Counted from the first letter of the stretch, positions 37,198 to 47,324 are shown. The stretch: DNA of 64,000 nt from Psychrobacter vallis (GCF_904846715.1 NZ_CAJHBU010000002.1:186001-250000), one strand, 5' to 3'. The notes: generated by a model from the letters alone, not told the origin. Numbers and translations are program-made.

Positions 37198-37317
37198 CAC
37201 TCACACCAAGCCCAAAAAATACGCTTGGCTGAGTCAAACTCATTTAACCTACCATCAGCAGTAGTTACCGCGTTTTCTTTGCTACTCTAATTTTTGGAAT
37301 TAGGCTATATTGAGTAG

Positions 37318-38301
37318 TTACAATTGCTCGCCGCAATTTGGACAAAAGTTCTTCTGTCTCACCTCCACTTCTCTTTCGCGGCGCTCAAGCTCTTGTTCTC
37401 GCAATACCTGTAAGACGATATTTTGTGCCTGCTCCTTGTCCAATCCAAGCTCGCGGCGGATTTTGTCTATCATTATTTGATTTTGCACCAAATCAAAATC
37501 ACTCTCGATGAGCTGCTCCCGAAAGTGCTGTTCAAGCTCTTCACGGCGCTGGGCCAGCTCATTTGCTAAGCCCGTAGCCAAAATACCAGCAGGCAATGCA
37601 GCTAAACCTACCCCCAATATCGTAATCACAGCACCCAATATTTTACCTGCGGTAGTAATGGGTATAACATCACCATAACCCACCGTTGTCAGCGTCACCA
37701 CTGCCCACCACATGGCCTTGGGTATCGACTCAAACTCTTGGGGCTGAGCATGGTTTTCAACCAAATAAATCCCGCTAGAAGCTGTCACGATCATAATGAT
37801 TAAGATAAAAATAACGGCTTGGAAAGAACCTCTTTCCTTACTAATGACCACCAGCAAGATACGCAGGGAGGCAAAATAGCGCGTCAATTTAAGGATACGG
37901 AACAAACGTAGAATACGTAAGAAGCGCAAATCAATAGAGACAAAGAAGTTTAAGAACGCAGGTACAATAGCGATTAGATCAATCAATGCTGAGGGGCTTC
38001 TTATCCAATCCCAACGCTGACGCCACGTTGTATGAGTGGGCTTGGCTTCAGCAACACTCCACACACGTAACAAATACTCGATAGAAAATATCACAATAGA
38101 GAAGTTTTCAAACCAAGTAAAATACTCTTGATAAGGGTAATACCACTGATCGACAGATTCAGCAATGACGGCAGCCACATTGGTCATGATCAAAAATATT
38201 AAAAAATAATCAACATAACGGCTAAATAGCGTGTCATGCTCATCATTTTGCAAGATGTTATAGACAAAAAGACGCAAGCGCCGTATAGATTGGAATACCA
38301 T
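37318..38301 (-). CDS. Voltage-gated-type potassium channel subunit
   Basis: 327 residues from the ATG at 38301, with AGGGA 4 bases upstream; an in-frame TTG 99 bases earlier is the other option. Four voltage-sensor helices are followed by a pore. The S4 helix has regularly spaced Arg/Lys (DLRFLRILRLFRILKLTRYF), and the selectivity filter is TTVGYGDV near residues 207-211. A charged coiled-coil tail ends in FCPNCGEQL, one CxxC pair typical of half a zinc ribbon. It would conduct K+ across the inner membrane as a tetramer. A small Cys-rich membrane protein lies just upstream. Confidence 0.88.
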   Translation of the reverse strand: MVFQSIRRLRLFVYNILQNDEHDTLFSRYVDYFLIFLIMTNVAAVIAESVDQWYYPYQEYFTWFENFSIVIFSIEYLLRVWSVAEAKPTHTTWRQRWDWIRSPSALIDLIAIVPAFLNFFVSIDLRFLRILRLFRILKLTRYFASLRILLVVISKERGSFQAVIFILIIMIVTASSGIYLVENHAQPQEFESIPKAMWWAVVTLTTVGYGDVIPITTAGKILGAVITILGVGLAALPAGILATGLANELAQRREELEQHFREQLIESDFDLVQNQIMIDKIRRELGLDKEQAQNIVLQVLREQELERREREVEVRQKNFCPNCGEQL

Positions 38302-38479
38302 GCCGTCCCTATGCGGTGAAACACCGGTCTTATATGAATAGAATAAAGCAGCCACCATGCAATGCATCACCAGTGTTGGGGTAAAAACAGGTTGTGTCAA
38401 TCAGTCAGTGATTAGCATGTCGTTTAGAGATACTCGCTGTTCTCAGGCCAGCTTATTGAGTATGAATCATGAGAAGTGA

Positions 38480-38707
38480 TTATACAAAATTTAAATAATA
38501 AATATAGACAGACACCAATAACATAAACACAATCGCTAACACAGAAAGTCGTAAGAACTGTTCATCAGCATGTAGTTGTTGGCTGCCATCTCGAGCAGGC
38601 AGTAAAAATAAATTGCACTTTGGACAACAGGAATCCATTTGATTCAGTATCTTGGCAGAACGGGCATTTTTACAGCGTAGAGGAGAGTTACTACAATAGC
38701 CAAGCAT
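38480..38707 (-). CDS. Small Cys-rich single-span membrane protein
   Basis: 75 residues from the ATG at 38707 (AGAGGTG lies 9 bases upstream; a GTG four codons earlier is possible). Cysteines at YCSNS, LRCKN and SCCPKCN form a pattern that could hold a metal. Near the C-terminus comes one hydrophobic span (LSVLAIVFMLLVSVYIYYL). I do not recognise the family. It is 178 bases upstream of the channel gene in the same direction, and both carry a CPxC motif. Confidence 0.5.
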   Translation of the reverse strand: MLGYCSNSPLRCKNARSAKILNQMDSCCPKCNLFLLPARDGSQQLHADEQFLRLSVLAIVFMLLVSVYIYYLNFV

Positions 38708-38853
38708 AATGTATGACACCTCTTTTATATCATCGTTATTGATGCAAAAACATAATCTATTTTAAAATTTGATCGTTAACAGCCATCAAATTACTTAAGA
38801 AATAAAATGTTGTAATAAACAATTAAAACCTTACAGAAAGCATGGTTTTGTAT

Positions 38854-38870
38854 TATAATAGATTTATAAT
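38854..38870 (+). promoter_or_regulatory. Possible -10 elements for ompW
   Basis: Two TATAAT hexamers (38854-38859 and 38865-38870) lie about 100 bases before the ompW start in a very AT-rich divergent gap. No good -35 match at 17 bases was found, so the assignment is tentative. Confidence 0.3.
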
Positions 38871-38969
38871 GTTACAGGTTAATAAATAATCATAACATTG
38901 TGTATCGGTAACTAATGTCATCCCTCATTAGGTATTTACCAATAATCATCTATTATGTTGAGGAATCAA

Positions 38970-39599
38970 ATGATGAAACTACAATCCCTAGTTTTAGCTG
39001 CAGCCACCGCACTTACCATGACCACTGCTTTTGCTGTCCCTGCTGGCACTTGGTCTGTTGCTGCTGGTGCTCACTATGTTGATCCTAAAAGTGACAATGG
39101 TAGCCTTGCAAATGGCGCACTAAATGTTGATGTTGATGGCGATGTTCGTCCAACGATCAGCGGTGAATATTTTATTGCCAATAATGTTGGTGTTGAATTA
39201 CTAGCAGCCATTCCATTTCATCACGATATCACTCTAACAGATACTAATGGTAAAGAAATCGATGCAAAAACTCAGCATCTTCCACCTACGCTTTCTGTGC
39301 AATATCATTTTGACTATGACAATATGCCAATGAACATCAAGCCATTCGTTGGTGTTGGTGTGAACTATACGACATTCTTTAAAGAAAGAATCTCTACTGG
39401 TGGAAATTTGAAGCTTGATGACAGCGTTGGTGTCGCCGGTCATGTCGGTCTTGACATACCTTTTGCCCCAACCGAAGCTTTCCGTATTGATGCACGCTAT
39501 ATGGATATCAAAACCGACGCTAGCCTAGATGGTATTGATATCGGCGAAGTAGATATCAGCCCTTGGGTATATGGTGTGGCTTTTGTAAAACAGTTTTAA
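38970..39599 (+). CDS. ompW: OmpW family outer-membrane protein
   Basis: 209 residues from ATG 38970 or the adjacent ATG 38973, chosen because GAGGAA lies 4-7 bases upstream. The signal peptide ends at about TTAFA|VPAG. The mature part is an eight-strand barrel with family marks: AAGAHYVDPKSDNG, NNVGVELLAAIPFHHDITL, QHLPPTLSVQYHF, PFVGVGVNYTTFF, DARYMDIKT and the C-terminal PWVYGVAFVKQF ending in Phe, as barrel proteins do. OmpW proteins form narrow hydrophobic channels in the outer membrane. The gene is divergent from the small Cys-rich gene. Confidence 0.93.
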   Translation: MMKLQSLVLAAATALTMTTAFAVPAGTWSVAAGAHYVDPKSDNGSLANGALNVDVDGDVRPTISGEYFIANNVGVELLAAIPFHHDITLTDTNGKEIDAKTQHLPPTLSVQYHFDYDNMPMNIKPFVGVGVNYTTFFKERISTGGNLKLDDSVGVAGHVGLDIPFAPTEAFRIDARYMDIKTDASLDGIDIGEVDISPWVYGVAFVKQF

Positions 39600-39612
39600 T
39601 ATTATACCGATA

Positions 39613-39641
39613 AAAAAGCCAGCGTAATTGCTGGTTTTTTT
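39613..39641 (+). terminator. Intrinsic terminator of ompW
   Basis: CCAGC (39619-39623), a six-base loop and GCTGG (39630-39634), flanked by an A-run and T7. Confidence 0.85.
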
Positions 39642-39751
39642 GTGCCTAAAATTTAAGCAATAATTATCGTAAATCAAAACTATTTTATTAAAACATTTGA
39701 CCACTAAAAAGGTCGATAGACATAATACTCATTATCATGAAATTTTGAGCA

Positions 39752-39780
39752 TAAAAAAAGACCATCCTTAGACAGTCTTA
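39752..39780 (-). terminator. Terminator of aceE-aceF
   Basis: On the minus strand, AAGAC, a 12-base loop and GTCTT are followed by T7. It lies 33 bases beyond the aceF stop. The stem is short. Confidence 0.6.
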
Positions 39781-39812
39781 TTCTTGTAAATGTTTTTAGT
39801 TCAAATAATTTT

Positions 39813-41537
39813 TTATAACAAAATACGACGCGGATCCGCCAGTAATGTTGCAACATAACGGGTAAATACCGCAGCATCTGCCCCATTAATCACACGGTGG
39901 TCATAAGACAATGATAATGGCAACATCAAGCGTGGCTCAAACGTCTGCTTAGCAGCGTTCCAAACAGGCTGCATGGTGGCTTCTGACGCCCCCAATATGC
40001 CTACTTGTGGCCAGTTTACTAGCGGCGTGAAGGCAGTGCCACCTAAGATACCTTGGCTTGATATGGTGAAACTCGCACCTTGTAAATCTTTGGTACTGAG
40101 TTTTTTATCACGAGCTTTAACGGCAAGCTCGCCAATCTCAATAGCAATTTGCTTCAGACCTTTGTCTTGCACATTTTTAATGACGGGTACGATGAGACCA
40201 TCATCCGTTGCCACAGCAATGCCCATATTGACACTTTTTCGCAAGATAACTTGAGTATTATCATCGCTCAAATGACTGTTAAAACGTGGATGCTGTGTCA
40301 AGGCATAGCCAGTCGCTTTGACTATAAATGCCAAGATCGTGAAGCCAATACCTTCTGCTTTCATACTACCTTTTAGCTCACTACGCAGCTTTTCCGTTTC
40401 CGTGATGTCTGATAAATCAAACTGCGTCACTTGCGGCAACAACGTATTATAGTTGAGCTGTGGTATCGAGACTTTCTGTAGACGGCTGAGGTCTTGTGTT
40501 TCAGTCTCACCCCAAATCTCAGCATTACTCATATCAGGCAAGCTTGGTAGACTTGAGCTGGCGACATTACCACTGACAGGGGCCGCTTTTTGCGTGGTCA
40601 GACTTTCCTTAACATGGGCAAATAAGTCTTCTTTTAGAATACGGTCATTTAAGGCCGAACCACTTACTTGCGTGATATCTACACCCAACTGACGCGCCAG
40701 CTTACGCACGGCAGGGCCTGCATACACATTGACCAGTTTTTCATTCACTTGTGCTTCTGTCAGCTTGCTTACTGGCTTACTGGCTGGCGCATCAGTGTTT
40801 TTCGGTTTGGCTGCTTGTTTTGGTTCACCCGTTGTTTGCTGATCGGCTTTGCCCTTTACTTCATCTTGAGTTGAATCTTTTGCTTCAGTAGTAGCTGGCT
40901 TAGAGTCACTGGCTTCAGTTGCATCATCTGAGCCACTACCAACGATGACAATGAAATCTTGACCATTGGCAACCATGTCACCCGCTTCGACCAATATTTT
41001 TTCAATCTTGCCTGCGACTGGTGCAGGCACTTCAACCGACGCTTTGTCAGACTCAATCAGCAGAATCGATTGATCAGCAGTAACGGTATCGCCAACACTA
41101 ACCATGATTTCAGAAACTTGTGCTTCATCAACGCCTAAATCAGGCAATGCATGAGTGGTTGCCGCACCTGAGCTTTTCTTAGGTGCAGAAGATTCAGTAT
41201 CACTAGCATAATCAGAAGAGGCTTGCGGCTTTTCTGATTCTTGCTTTTGATTTTCATTGTTGTCTACGCTATCAGTATTGTCGTCATCAGCATTGTCATC
41301 GCTGCCACTGTCATCGCTTTCAAGCTCAATCAGTACCATACCTTCACTGACTTGGTCGCCAACAGCAACACTGATTTTGGTGACTTTACCAGCAGCGGAG
41401 CTTGGTACTTCGACCGAGGCTTTGTCAGACTCTAGCAAAACGATGTTGTCATCTTTTGCGATGACATCACCAATTTCTACCATAATTTCGCTAACTTCGG
41501 CGCTGTCCACACCCAAATCGGGGGCTTTAATGTCCAT
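39813..41537 (-). CDS. aceF: Pyruvate dehydrogenase E2, dihydrolipoamide acetyltransferase
   Basis: 574 residues; AAGGAG lies 7 bases before the ATG. It has two lipoyl domains, at about 1-75 and 125-205, each with the lipoylated Lys in ESDKASVEVP. Both are followed by acidic or Ala/Thr/Lys-rich linkers. The E1/E3-binding domain is near 272-308 (YAGPAVRKLARQLGVD). The catalytic domain runs to the end, with SYDHRVINGADAAVF holding the active His. It transfers acetyl groups to CoA at the core of the complex. It lies 25 bases after aceE. The E3 gene is not in view. Confidence 0.96.
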   Translation of the reverse strand: MDIKAPDLGVDSAEVSEIMVEIGDVIAKDDNIVLLESDKASVEVPSSAAGKVTKISVAVGDQVSEGMVLIELESDDSGSDDNADDDNTDSVDNNENQKQESEKPQASSDYASDTESSAPKKSSGAATTHALPDLGVDEAQVSEIMVSVGDTVTADQSILLIESDKASVEVPAPVAGKIEKILVEAGDMVANGQDFIVIVGSGSDDATEASDSKPATTEAKDSTQDEVKGKADQQTTGEPKQAAKPKNTDAPASKPVSKLTEAQVNEKLVNVYAGPAVRKLARQLGVDITQVSGSALNDRILKEDLFAHVKESLTTQKAAPVSGNVASSSLPSLPDMSNAEIWGETETQDLSRLQKVSIPQLNYNTLLPQVTQFDLSDITETEKLRSELKGSMKAEGIGFTILAFIVKATGYALTQHPRFNSHLSDDNTQVILRKSVNMGIAVATDDGLIVPVIKNVQDKGLKQIAIEIGELAVKARDKKLSTKDLQGASFTISSQGILGGTAFTPLVNWPQVGILGASEATMQPVWNAAKQTFEPRLMLPLSLSYDHRVINGADAAVFTRYVATLLADPRRILL

Positions 41538-41562
41538 AATTTATCTCCTTGTCTTATGATTA

Positions 41563-44382
41563 TTATTCTTTGACATCGCCGTCATTGAGTAAAGTCGCAT
41601 CCGCTTGATCTTCAGCACGGCCTTCGTTGCTGATTTCTTCATCGTCTTCAGCAACAAACTCAGGCACAGGAACTGGATTGACATTACCTGGTGCTGGTGC
41701 ATCTGGGAAATGATCATAATGAGGCTGCTGCTGCCAAGCAGGTGGCTGATCCGCTTCGATACCAAAACTGGAGATAGCATCTTTTACCAAACGCATTTCT
41801 ACTTCACCTTCATCCGCCAGACGTTTAAGCGTGGCGACAACAATGTGCGCTGCATCTACATGGAAGAAACTGCGCAGTTTTTCGCGTGAGTCAGAACGAC
41901 CATAACCATCCGTTCCTAGCGTCGTATAAGGACGATTGTCTGGTAACCAAGCACGAATCTGCTCTGAGTAGTTACGCATATAATCGGTCGCTGCTACCAC
42001 GATGCCTTCATGCGGTGCTAATTGCTCAGTCACCCAAGACACTTTTTCTTCTTCCATTGGGTGCAAGCGATTGTAATCATCACAAGCCATACCATCACGG
42101 GTTAGCTCGTTGAAGCTGGTTACACTCCAAACGTTAGAGGTGATATTGAACTCGTCTTTTAGAATCTTAGATGCTTTTTGTACTTCGCGTAAGATCACAC
42201 CAGAACCCAATAGCTGTACTTGTGCTGAGCCGTTGTCTTCTAGCAAGTACATACCACGCTTGATACCTTCTTCCGCTCCTTCTGGCATAGCAGGCTGGTC
42301 GTAGTTTTCGTTCATCAAGGTCAAGTAGTAATAGACGCGCTCGCCTTCTCCGTACATACGGCGCAAACCATCATGCACGACAACCGCCAGCTCATAACCA
42401 AAGCAAGGATCATAAGTAACACAGTTTGGTACGACGTTAAATAAAATCTGTGAATGACCATCTTGATGCTGTAAACCTTCGCCATTCAATGTCGTACGAC
42501 CAGCAGTGGCACCCAATAAGAAGCCTTGTGCCTGACAGTCACCTGCCGCCCAAGCCAAATCACCAATACGCTGGAAACCGAACATTGAGTAATAGATATA
42601 CATTGGAATCATCGGCAACGCGTTCACAGAATAGCTGGTCGCTAACGCAATCCAAGTACTCATCGCGCCCGCTTCGTTGATACCTTCTTCTAACATATGA
42701 CCATCGATGGCTTCTTTATAGCCCATCAGTGCTTCGCTATCTTCTGGTGTGTATTTTTGTCCAACCGCAGAGTAGATACCCAATTGACGGAACATACCTT
42801 CTAAACCGAAAGTACGCGCCTCATCTGGTACGATAGGTACAACGCGATCTTGGATGTCTTTGTTTTTCAGCATCGCTGATAACAAACGCACAAATACCAT
42901 TGTCGTCGATTGCTCTTTACCATTGCTGCCTTTTAATACACGATCAAACATTGACAGTTCAGGGATGTTCAATGGAATATGGCCACTACGACGATTTGGC
43001 AGATGACCGCCCAACGCTTCACGGCGACCTTTTAGATACTTCATCTCAGCCGACCCTTCTTCAGGACGGTAGAATGGTAGCGTCTCTAACTGCTCATCGG
43101 TAAATGGCAAGTCAAAACGATCACGGAAGTAGACCAAAGCGTCTTGATCAAGCTTTTTAATTTGATGCGATTTATTGACCGCTTGTGTTGTGCTGGACAA
43201 ACCATAGCCTTTCACCGTTTTGACCAAGATAACGGTCGGCTGGCCTTTGGTTTTCATCGCTTCGCTAAACGCAGCATAAACTTTTTGCGGATCATGACCG
43301 CCACGGTTTAGACGTGAAATGTCTTCATCAGTAAGCGCGTCAGCCATCTCTTCTAGCTCAGGATATTTACCGAAGAACTCTTTGCGAGTGAATTCAGGCA
43401 TACGGGCTTCATATAGCTGGTACTCACCATCGACCACTTCTTCCATACGATGTTTTAGGACACCTGTATCATCATTGGCAAGAAGACTGTCCCATTTACC
43501 ACCCCAAATGACTTTAATCACGCGCCAGCCAGCGCCGCGGAATACTGATTCTAGCTCTTGGATAATTTTGCCATTACCACGTACTGGACCATCAAGACGC
43601 TGCAAGTTACAGTTAACCACCCAAATCAGGTTGTCTAGTTTTTCACGACCAGCCAGAGAAATTGCACCCAAGCTTTCTGGCTCATCCGTCTCACCATCAC
43701 CTAAGAACGCCCAAATTTTGCGGCCTTCTTTCTCTAACAGTTTACGGTTTTCCATATAACGATGTACATGGGCATGATAGATTGACATGATTGGACCCAA
43801 ACCCATTGAAACGGTTGGGAACTGCCAATAATCAGGCATTAGGTATGGATGCGGATAACTTGATAAGCCTTTACCGCCCACTTCACGACGGAAGTTATCG
43901 AGCTGGTCTTCAGTCAAACGACCTTCTAAATAAGAACGTGCATAGATACCTGGTGCTGAGTGACCTTGGTAATAAATCATGTCGCCACCGAAATGGTCAC
44001 TTGCTGCTCGGAAAAAATGGTTGAAACCCGTTTCATAAAGCGTGGCACTAGACGCAAATGATGCTAAATGGCCACCCAAGTCATCATCGTTTTTATTGGC
44101 ACGCATCACCATTGCTAAAGCATTATAGCGAATCAAGGCACGGATCTTACGCTCCATGCCTAGATCGCCTGGGTACATCGGCTCATCTTCGACAGCGATA
44201 CTATTGATATAAGCAGTATCTAATCGATTGAACGGCAGCCCTTCTTGGACCGCCATATTGTACAAAGCTTTTAGTAGAAACTGAGCGCGATCCTTATCGG
44301 CATGTTTGAGAACAGACTCAAAGGCTTCCAGCCACTCTTGGGTTTCGGTGCTATCAGCATCCTTATAATAATTCATCATCAT
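41563..44382 (-). CDS. aceE: Pyruvate dehydrogenase E1 component
   Basis: 939 residues or slightly fewer: three ATG codons stand in a row, and AAAGGA is best spaced for the second or third. This is the homodimeric E1 form of gammaproteobacteria. The thiamine-diphosphate motif is FLGDGETDEPES ... WVVNCNLQRLDGPVRGNG. GHSAPGIYARSYLEGRL, LPFYRPEEGSAEMKYL and the C-terminal TDGYGRSDSREKLRSFFHVD are typical AceE blocks. It decarboxylates pyruvate and acetylates the lipoyl groups of AceF. No pdhR gene is adjacent upstream, unlike in E. coli. Confidence 0.97.
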   Translation of the reverse strand: MMMNYYKDADSTETQEWLEAFESVLKHADKDRAQFLLKALYNMAVQEGLPFNRLDTAYINSIAVEDEPMYPGDLGMERKIRALIRYNALAMVMRANKNDDDLGGHLASFASSATLYETGFNHFFRAASDHFGGDMIYYQGHSAPGIYARSYLEGRLTEDQLDNFRREVGGKGLSSYPHPYLMPDYWQFPTVSMGLGPIMSIYHAHVHRYMENRKLLEKEGRKIWAFLGDGETDEPESLGAISLAGREKLDNLIWVVNCNLQRLDGPVRGNGKIIQELESVFRGAGWRVIKVIWGGKWDSLLANDDTGVLKHRMEEVVDGEYQLYEARMPEFTRKEFFGKYPELEEMADALTDEDISRLNRGGHDPQKVYAAFSEAMKTKGQPTVILVKTVKGYGLSSTTQAVNKSHQIKKLDQDALVYFRDRFDLPFTDEQLETLPFYRPEEGSAEMKYLKGRREALGGHLPNRRSGHIPLNIPELSMFDRVLKGSNGKEQSTTMVFVRLLSAMLKNKDIQDRVVPIVPDEARTFGLEGMFRQLGIYSAVGQKYTPEDSEALMGYKEAIDGHMLEEGINEAGAMSTWIALATSYSVNALPMIPMYIYYSMFGFQRIGDLAWAAGDCQAQGFLLGATAGRTTLNGEGLQHQDGHSQILFNVVPNCVTYDPCFGYELAVVVHDGLRRMYGEGERVYYYLTLMNENYDQPAMPEGAEEGIKRGMYLLEDNGSAQVQLLGSGVILREVQKASKILKDEFNITSNVWSVTSFNELTRDGMACDDYNRLHPMEEEKVSWVTEQLAPHEGIVVAATDYMRNYSEQIRAWLPDNRPYTTLGTDGYGRSDSREKLRSFFHVDAAHIVVATLKRLADEGEVEMRLVKDAISSFGIEADQPPAWQQQPHYDHFPDAPAPGNVNPVPVPEFVAEDDEEISNEGRAEDQADATLLNDGDVKE

Positions 44383-44994
44383 TGTCCTTTGTTGTCAGTC
44401 AGTCCTGCTTAAAGCAGGAAGTTGTTAAATCGATAGTGTTAAATCAAAGTATTATTTCAATACTGTGTGACGTGAATGGTTCGCTCAATGACTTCCTTGT
44501 TAACTTTAAGAAGTTGTATATTAGTATGGTGCGTTAATATAGCCATGTACGACCGCTGCACAATAAGTAGTAGACGCCGCACGTAGCTGTAGGAAAAATG
44601 GCATTATTATCTATCGTTTGAATATGCACTGAGTAGGTAGATAATAAGGTAATATTCCAAATCAATATTTAGAGTCAATTACCGATTGATAATAACCCTT
44701 TATTATAGGCGCTTATGACGTGGTTGTTTATAGCGATAAGAAAATGATGATATGACAAGTATTTCTTAAATAAATAATGATTAGTGAGCAGGTAAATATT
44801 TGCTAAGAATATCATTATTTTCCATAATAACAAATGCGCTAGTACTGGCTACTTATCATCCTATTCAACCTTCTATCTTTTTTAATAAGCTTTTTGCTAC
44901 ATGCTTCGTTATATTTGACTATTTAAGGTTACTAATTTTTACTTTTATTGTATAGTAATTCTAATTTATATAGATTTAGCCTCGAGGTAGTTAG
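44383..44994 (+). other. Long intergenic region between divergent aceE and the DUF11 locus
   Basis: 612 AT-rich bases with no convincing gene. On the aceE side, TCCTGCTT-a-AAGCAGGA (44403-44419) is a perfect hairpin in the probable aceE leader. On the other side, TATAGT at 44951-44956 could be a -10 for the DUF11 locus. No PdhR-type operator was recognised. Confidence 0.5.
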
Positions 44995-47052
44995 GTGTCC
45001 AACAATCAATGTCTATGCTTAAGCAATCGCTTCAAAGACAACATAAATTCATATTCTGTTGTCTTTACTCTGCTATTTTTTATGTTACTAATGTCTAACA
45101 GCGCTCACGCTAACTTTGCATCGAATGAAACCTCTGCAAACGGCATGTGTCCTGTTAATCATAAAATGTATTACATTGGCGCTAATCCTCCTGCCTCTAC
45201 TTCAACTTTTCCTGTAGCCTCCCAAGCGTTGAGCTGGACTGCAGGCAGCACTACTAGGACTTTTACTTTCACTGAGTCATCAGGTAATAAAATATTTAGA
45301 ATTACCTTCTCCAACATATTAGATAAAACTACAACTACAATTAGTGTACCGTCAAATGCCGAAACACCTTTTTATGATAGCCTTAGCGGTGTAACCACAT
45401 CAGCCATAAATTTAGTTCATAGCTCTCCAGTATCAACCATTTCTAAAACTAACCATAGTATGGGGATTGCAGTTAACCGATCTACTAGTAAGTCGGGCTA
45501 TAAAATACAAGACTTGGATTCTGTCACAACGAATAATGCAACGCCATATATAGAACAAGTAGATGTGTCTGCCAATAGCGGTAAACTGACTCATAACAGC
45601 AATTTTCATACGATAAACGCGGCTGGCAATATTGTTACTGGTAGAAGAGGACTGAACTGTGGAGTAGGTGCATGTACTATTGATGCAAATTGGGACTACA
45701 CACTCGCTGATATTGCACTCAATTTGAGGCATAATAACGTCTTAAGTGAAGTAAACAGCCCGCATGCGGTCGGTTATTCAGACTTTTATTTCTGCTTAGC
45801 ACCACCTAAGTTAATCATTAAAAAAGCACTCAATGGCAACCGTGTCAATGATAGTGATACTAAACGAGATCAATTTGAGCTAACTGCTACCGGAGGCTCA
45901 ATAGCGACAAACAGCTTTACGACAACTGGCACAGGTTCAACCATCACCAATGGTACTAGCGCTACCCTTAGCTTAGCAGAGAACACAAGTTACATCATTA
46001 CAGAACGAGCTATGAATGGTACATCACTGGGTAATATAGCAGACTATGATGCTACCTATACTTGCACCAATGCCACGACTGGTAGCACCACCGTTATGCC
46101 AACTGCTGCAATGACTTACAACGCCACCGCTAACACTCGCTCATTTACACTTGCTAATGCGACATATGGTGATGAGATCACTTGTACAATTACAAACACT
46201 CCGAGATCTTATACTTTTTCGGGTATTGTTTTTAATGATAATGGCGGTATCGTAGATAATAACAACACCAGACAAGATATATCGAGTACCTTTACAGGTA
46301 ATAGCAGTTACTTTAATGGCATTTATGATAGTGGAAGTGAGCTTGGAATCTATGACAGTACCTTAAATATACGTTTAACCGACTGTAATGGTAATAATAT
46401 CGTAACCCCCTCATCAAACCCCCAAACTGTCTCAAATCTTTCGACCTCTATAGGAAGATATAGCTTTGTAGTAGCTGCCAGCGCACTAGTCAATAGAACC
46501 AAGGTTTGTGTGATTGAGAATGAACCAAGCGTATGGGACTATACCGTAGACACAACTGCTGATAACAGAGAAATTGTACTAACAGCCAACGTCTATGATT
46601 ATAGCAATTTAAACTTTGGCGAAATCAAAGCCAATAATTCGGCATTAGTACTAATAAAATCACAATATGTGCATGAATGTAATGATAATTTAAATTATCA
46701 AAGTATCAGCAGAAATAGCGCTGACCCGACCATAGGTTTCAGTGTCAACTCTATTAGTGGCATCAGTCCAGGAAAGTGTGTTGCCTACGCAGTTCAAGCC
46801 TATAATCGTGGACATATAGGACTTCAACAAGTACAAATTCGTGACCAGCTACAAACCACTCCGGTTACCTCGGTGTTTAGACTGCCTGCACCTTTGTTTA
46901 TTCCTACTTCAGTAGGTAGTCCTTCGGTTAACTATGGCAGCAATGGTGAGATTCGGTCTAATCAATTCGGTTTAGCAGCTGTGCCTCCTGGCAGTACGCA
47001 ACCAAGCTCAGCAACATTGTACTTCAACACCAAATACGGTCAAACACAATAG
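44995..47052 (+). CDS. Secreted DUF11/prealbumin-like surface protein
   Basis: 685 residues starting at GTG, with GAGGT well placed upstream. A signal peptide (residues 1-39, ending SAHA|N) sends it across the inner membrane. Residues 40-275 are Thr/Ser-rich beta-type sequence. Residues 278-400 look like a SpaA/prealbumin-type domain (LIIKKALNGNRVNDSDTKRD ... CTITNTPR). Residues 404-545 hold an SdrD-B-like unit (YTFSGIVFNDNGG). The last 140 residues share a two-cysteine module with the 700-residue protein encoded at 48203. No membrane anchor, LPXTG or barrel is seen. Likely a surface or secreted structural protein, exported with help from the barrel protein downstream; that role is inferred. 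Confidence 0.7.
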   Translation: MSNNQCLCLSNRFKDNINSYSVVFTLLFFMLLMSNSAHANFASNETSANGMCPVNHKMYYIGANPPASTSTFPVASQALSWTAGSTTRTFTFTESSGNKIFRITFSNILDKTTTTISVPSNAETPFYDSLSGVTTSAINLVHSSPVSTISKTNHSMGIAVNRSTSKSGYKIQDLDSVTTNNATPYIEQVDVSANSGKLTHNSNFHTINAAGNIVTGRRGLNCGVGACTIDANWDYTLADIALNLRHNNVLSEVNSPHAVGYSDFYFCLAPPKLIIKKALNGNRVNDSDTKRDQFELTATGGSIATNSFTTTGTGSTITNGTSATLSLAENTSYIITERAMNGTSLGNIADYDATYTCTNATTGSTTVMPTAAMTYNATANTRSFTLANATYGDEITCTITNTPRSYTFSGIVFNDNGGIVDNNNTRQDISSTFTGNSSYFNGIYDSGSELGIYDSTLNIRLTDCNGNNIVTPSSNPQTVSNLSTSIGRYSFVVAASALVNRTKVCVIENEPSVWDYTVDTTADNREIVLTANVYDYSNLNFGEIKANNSALVLIKSQYVHECNDNLNYQSISRNSADPTIGFSVNSISGISPGKCVAYAVQAYNRGHIGLQQVQIRDQLQTTPVTSVFRLPAPLFIPTSVGSPSVNYGSNGEIRSNQFGLAAVPPGSTQPSSATLYFNTKYGQTQ

Positions 47053-47084
47053 GATTTATAGAAAAAATCTATAACCTATAAAAA

Positions 47085-47324
47085 TTGGTCCAGAACGATA
47101 TAACAGACATTCTTTATCATAAAGATGTCTGTTTTTTTACGCATACGCTAAGTAATGTGGGTAATGTTAGAGATACTTATATTATTAGACCCACTGGTAA
47201 CGATGATCCTAATATCACGATGTCAACTTCAAATTATGCTCTTGGCATCACTGATATCACCTATATTTTTAAGCAATAAGACGGCAGTGCTTTGATGCCC
47301 GCTCAGAATTCCGCAATAAACTTC
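47085..47324 (+). pseudogene. Degraded paralogue of the 700-residue DUF11 protein
   Basis: The frame QNDITDILYHKDVCFFTHTL ... SNVGNVRDTYIIRP ... ITDITYIFK aligns with residues about 85-150 of the protein encoded at 48203 (NHTLTNSGNVEDTYTLALV ... STNVTYVIYN). A TAA at 47277 interrupts it, and similar sequence (DGSALMPAQ) continues for a few codons. No signal peptide or C-terminal part remains. It is the debris of a duplicated gene. Confidence 0.6.

Noticed and set aside
43319-43759. 146-residue plus-strand open frame inside aceE
   Set aside because: It is a Ser-rich shadow of the aceE coding strand without a start site or recognisable fold.
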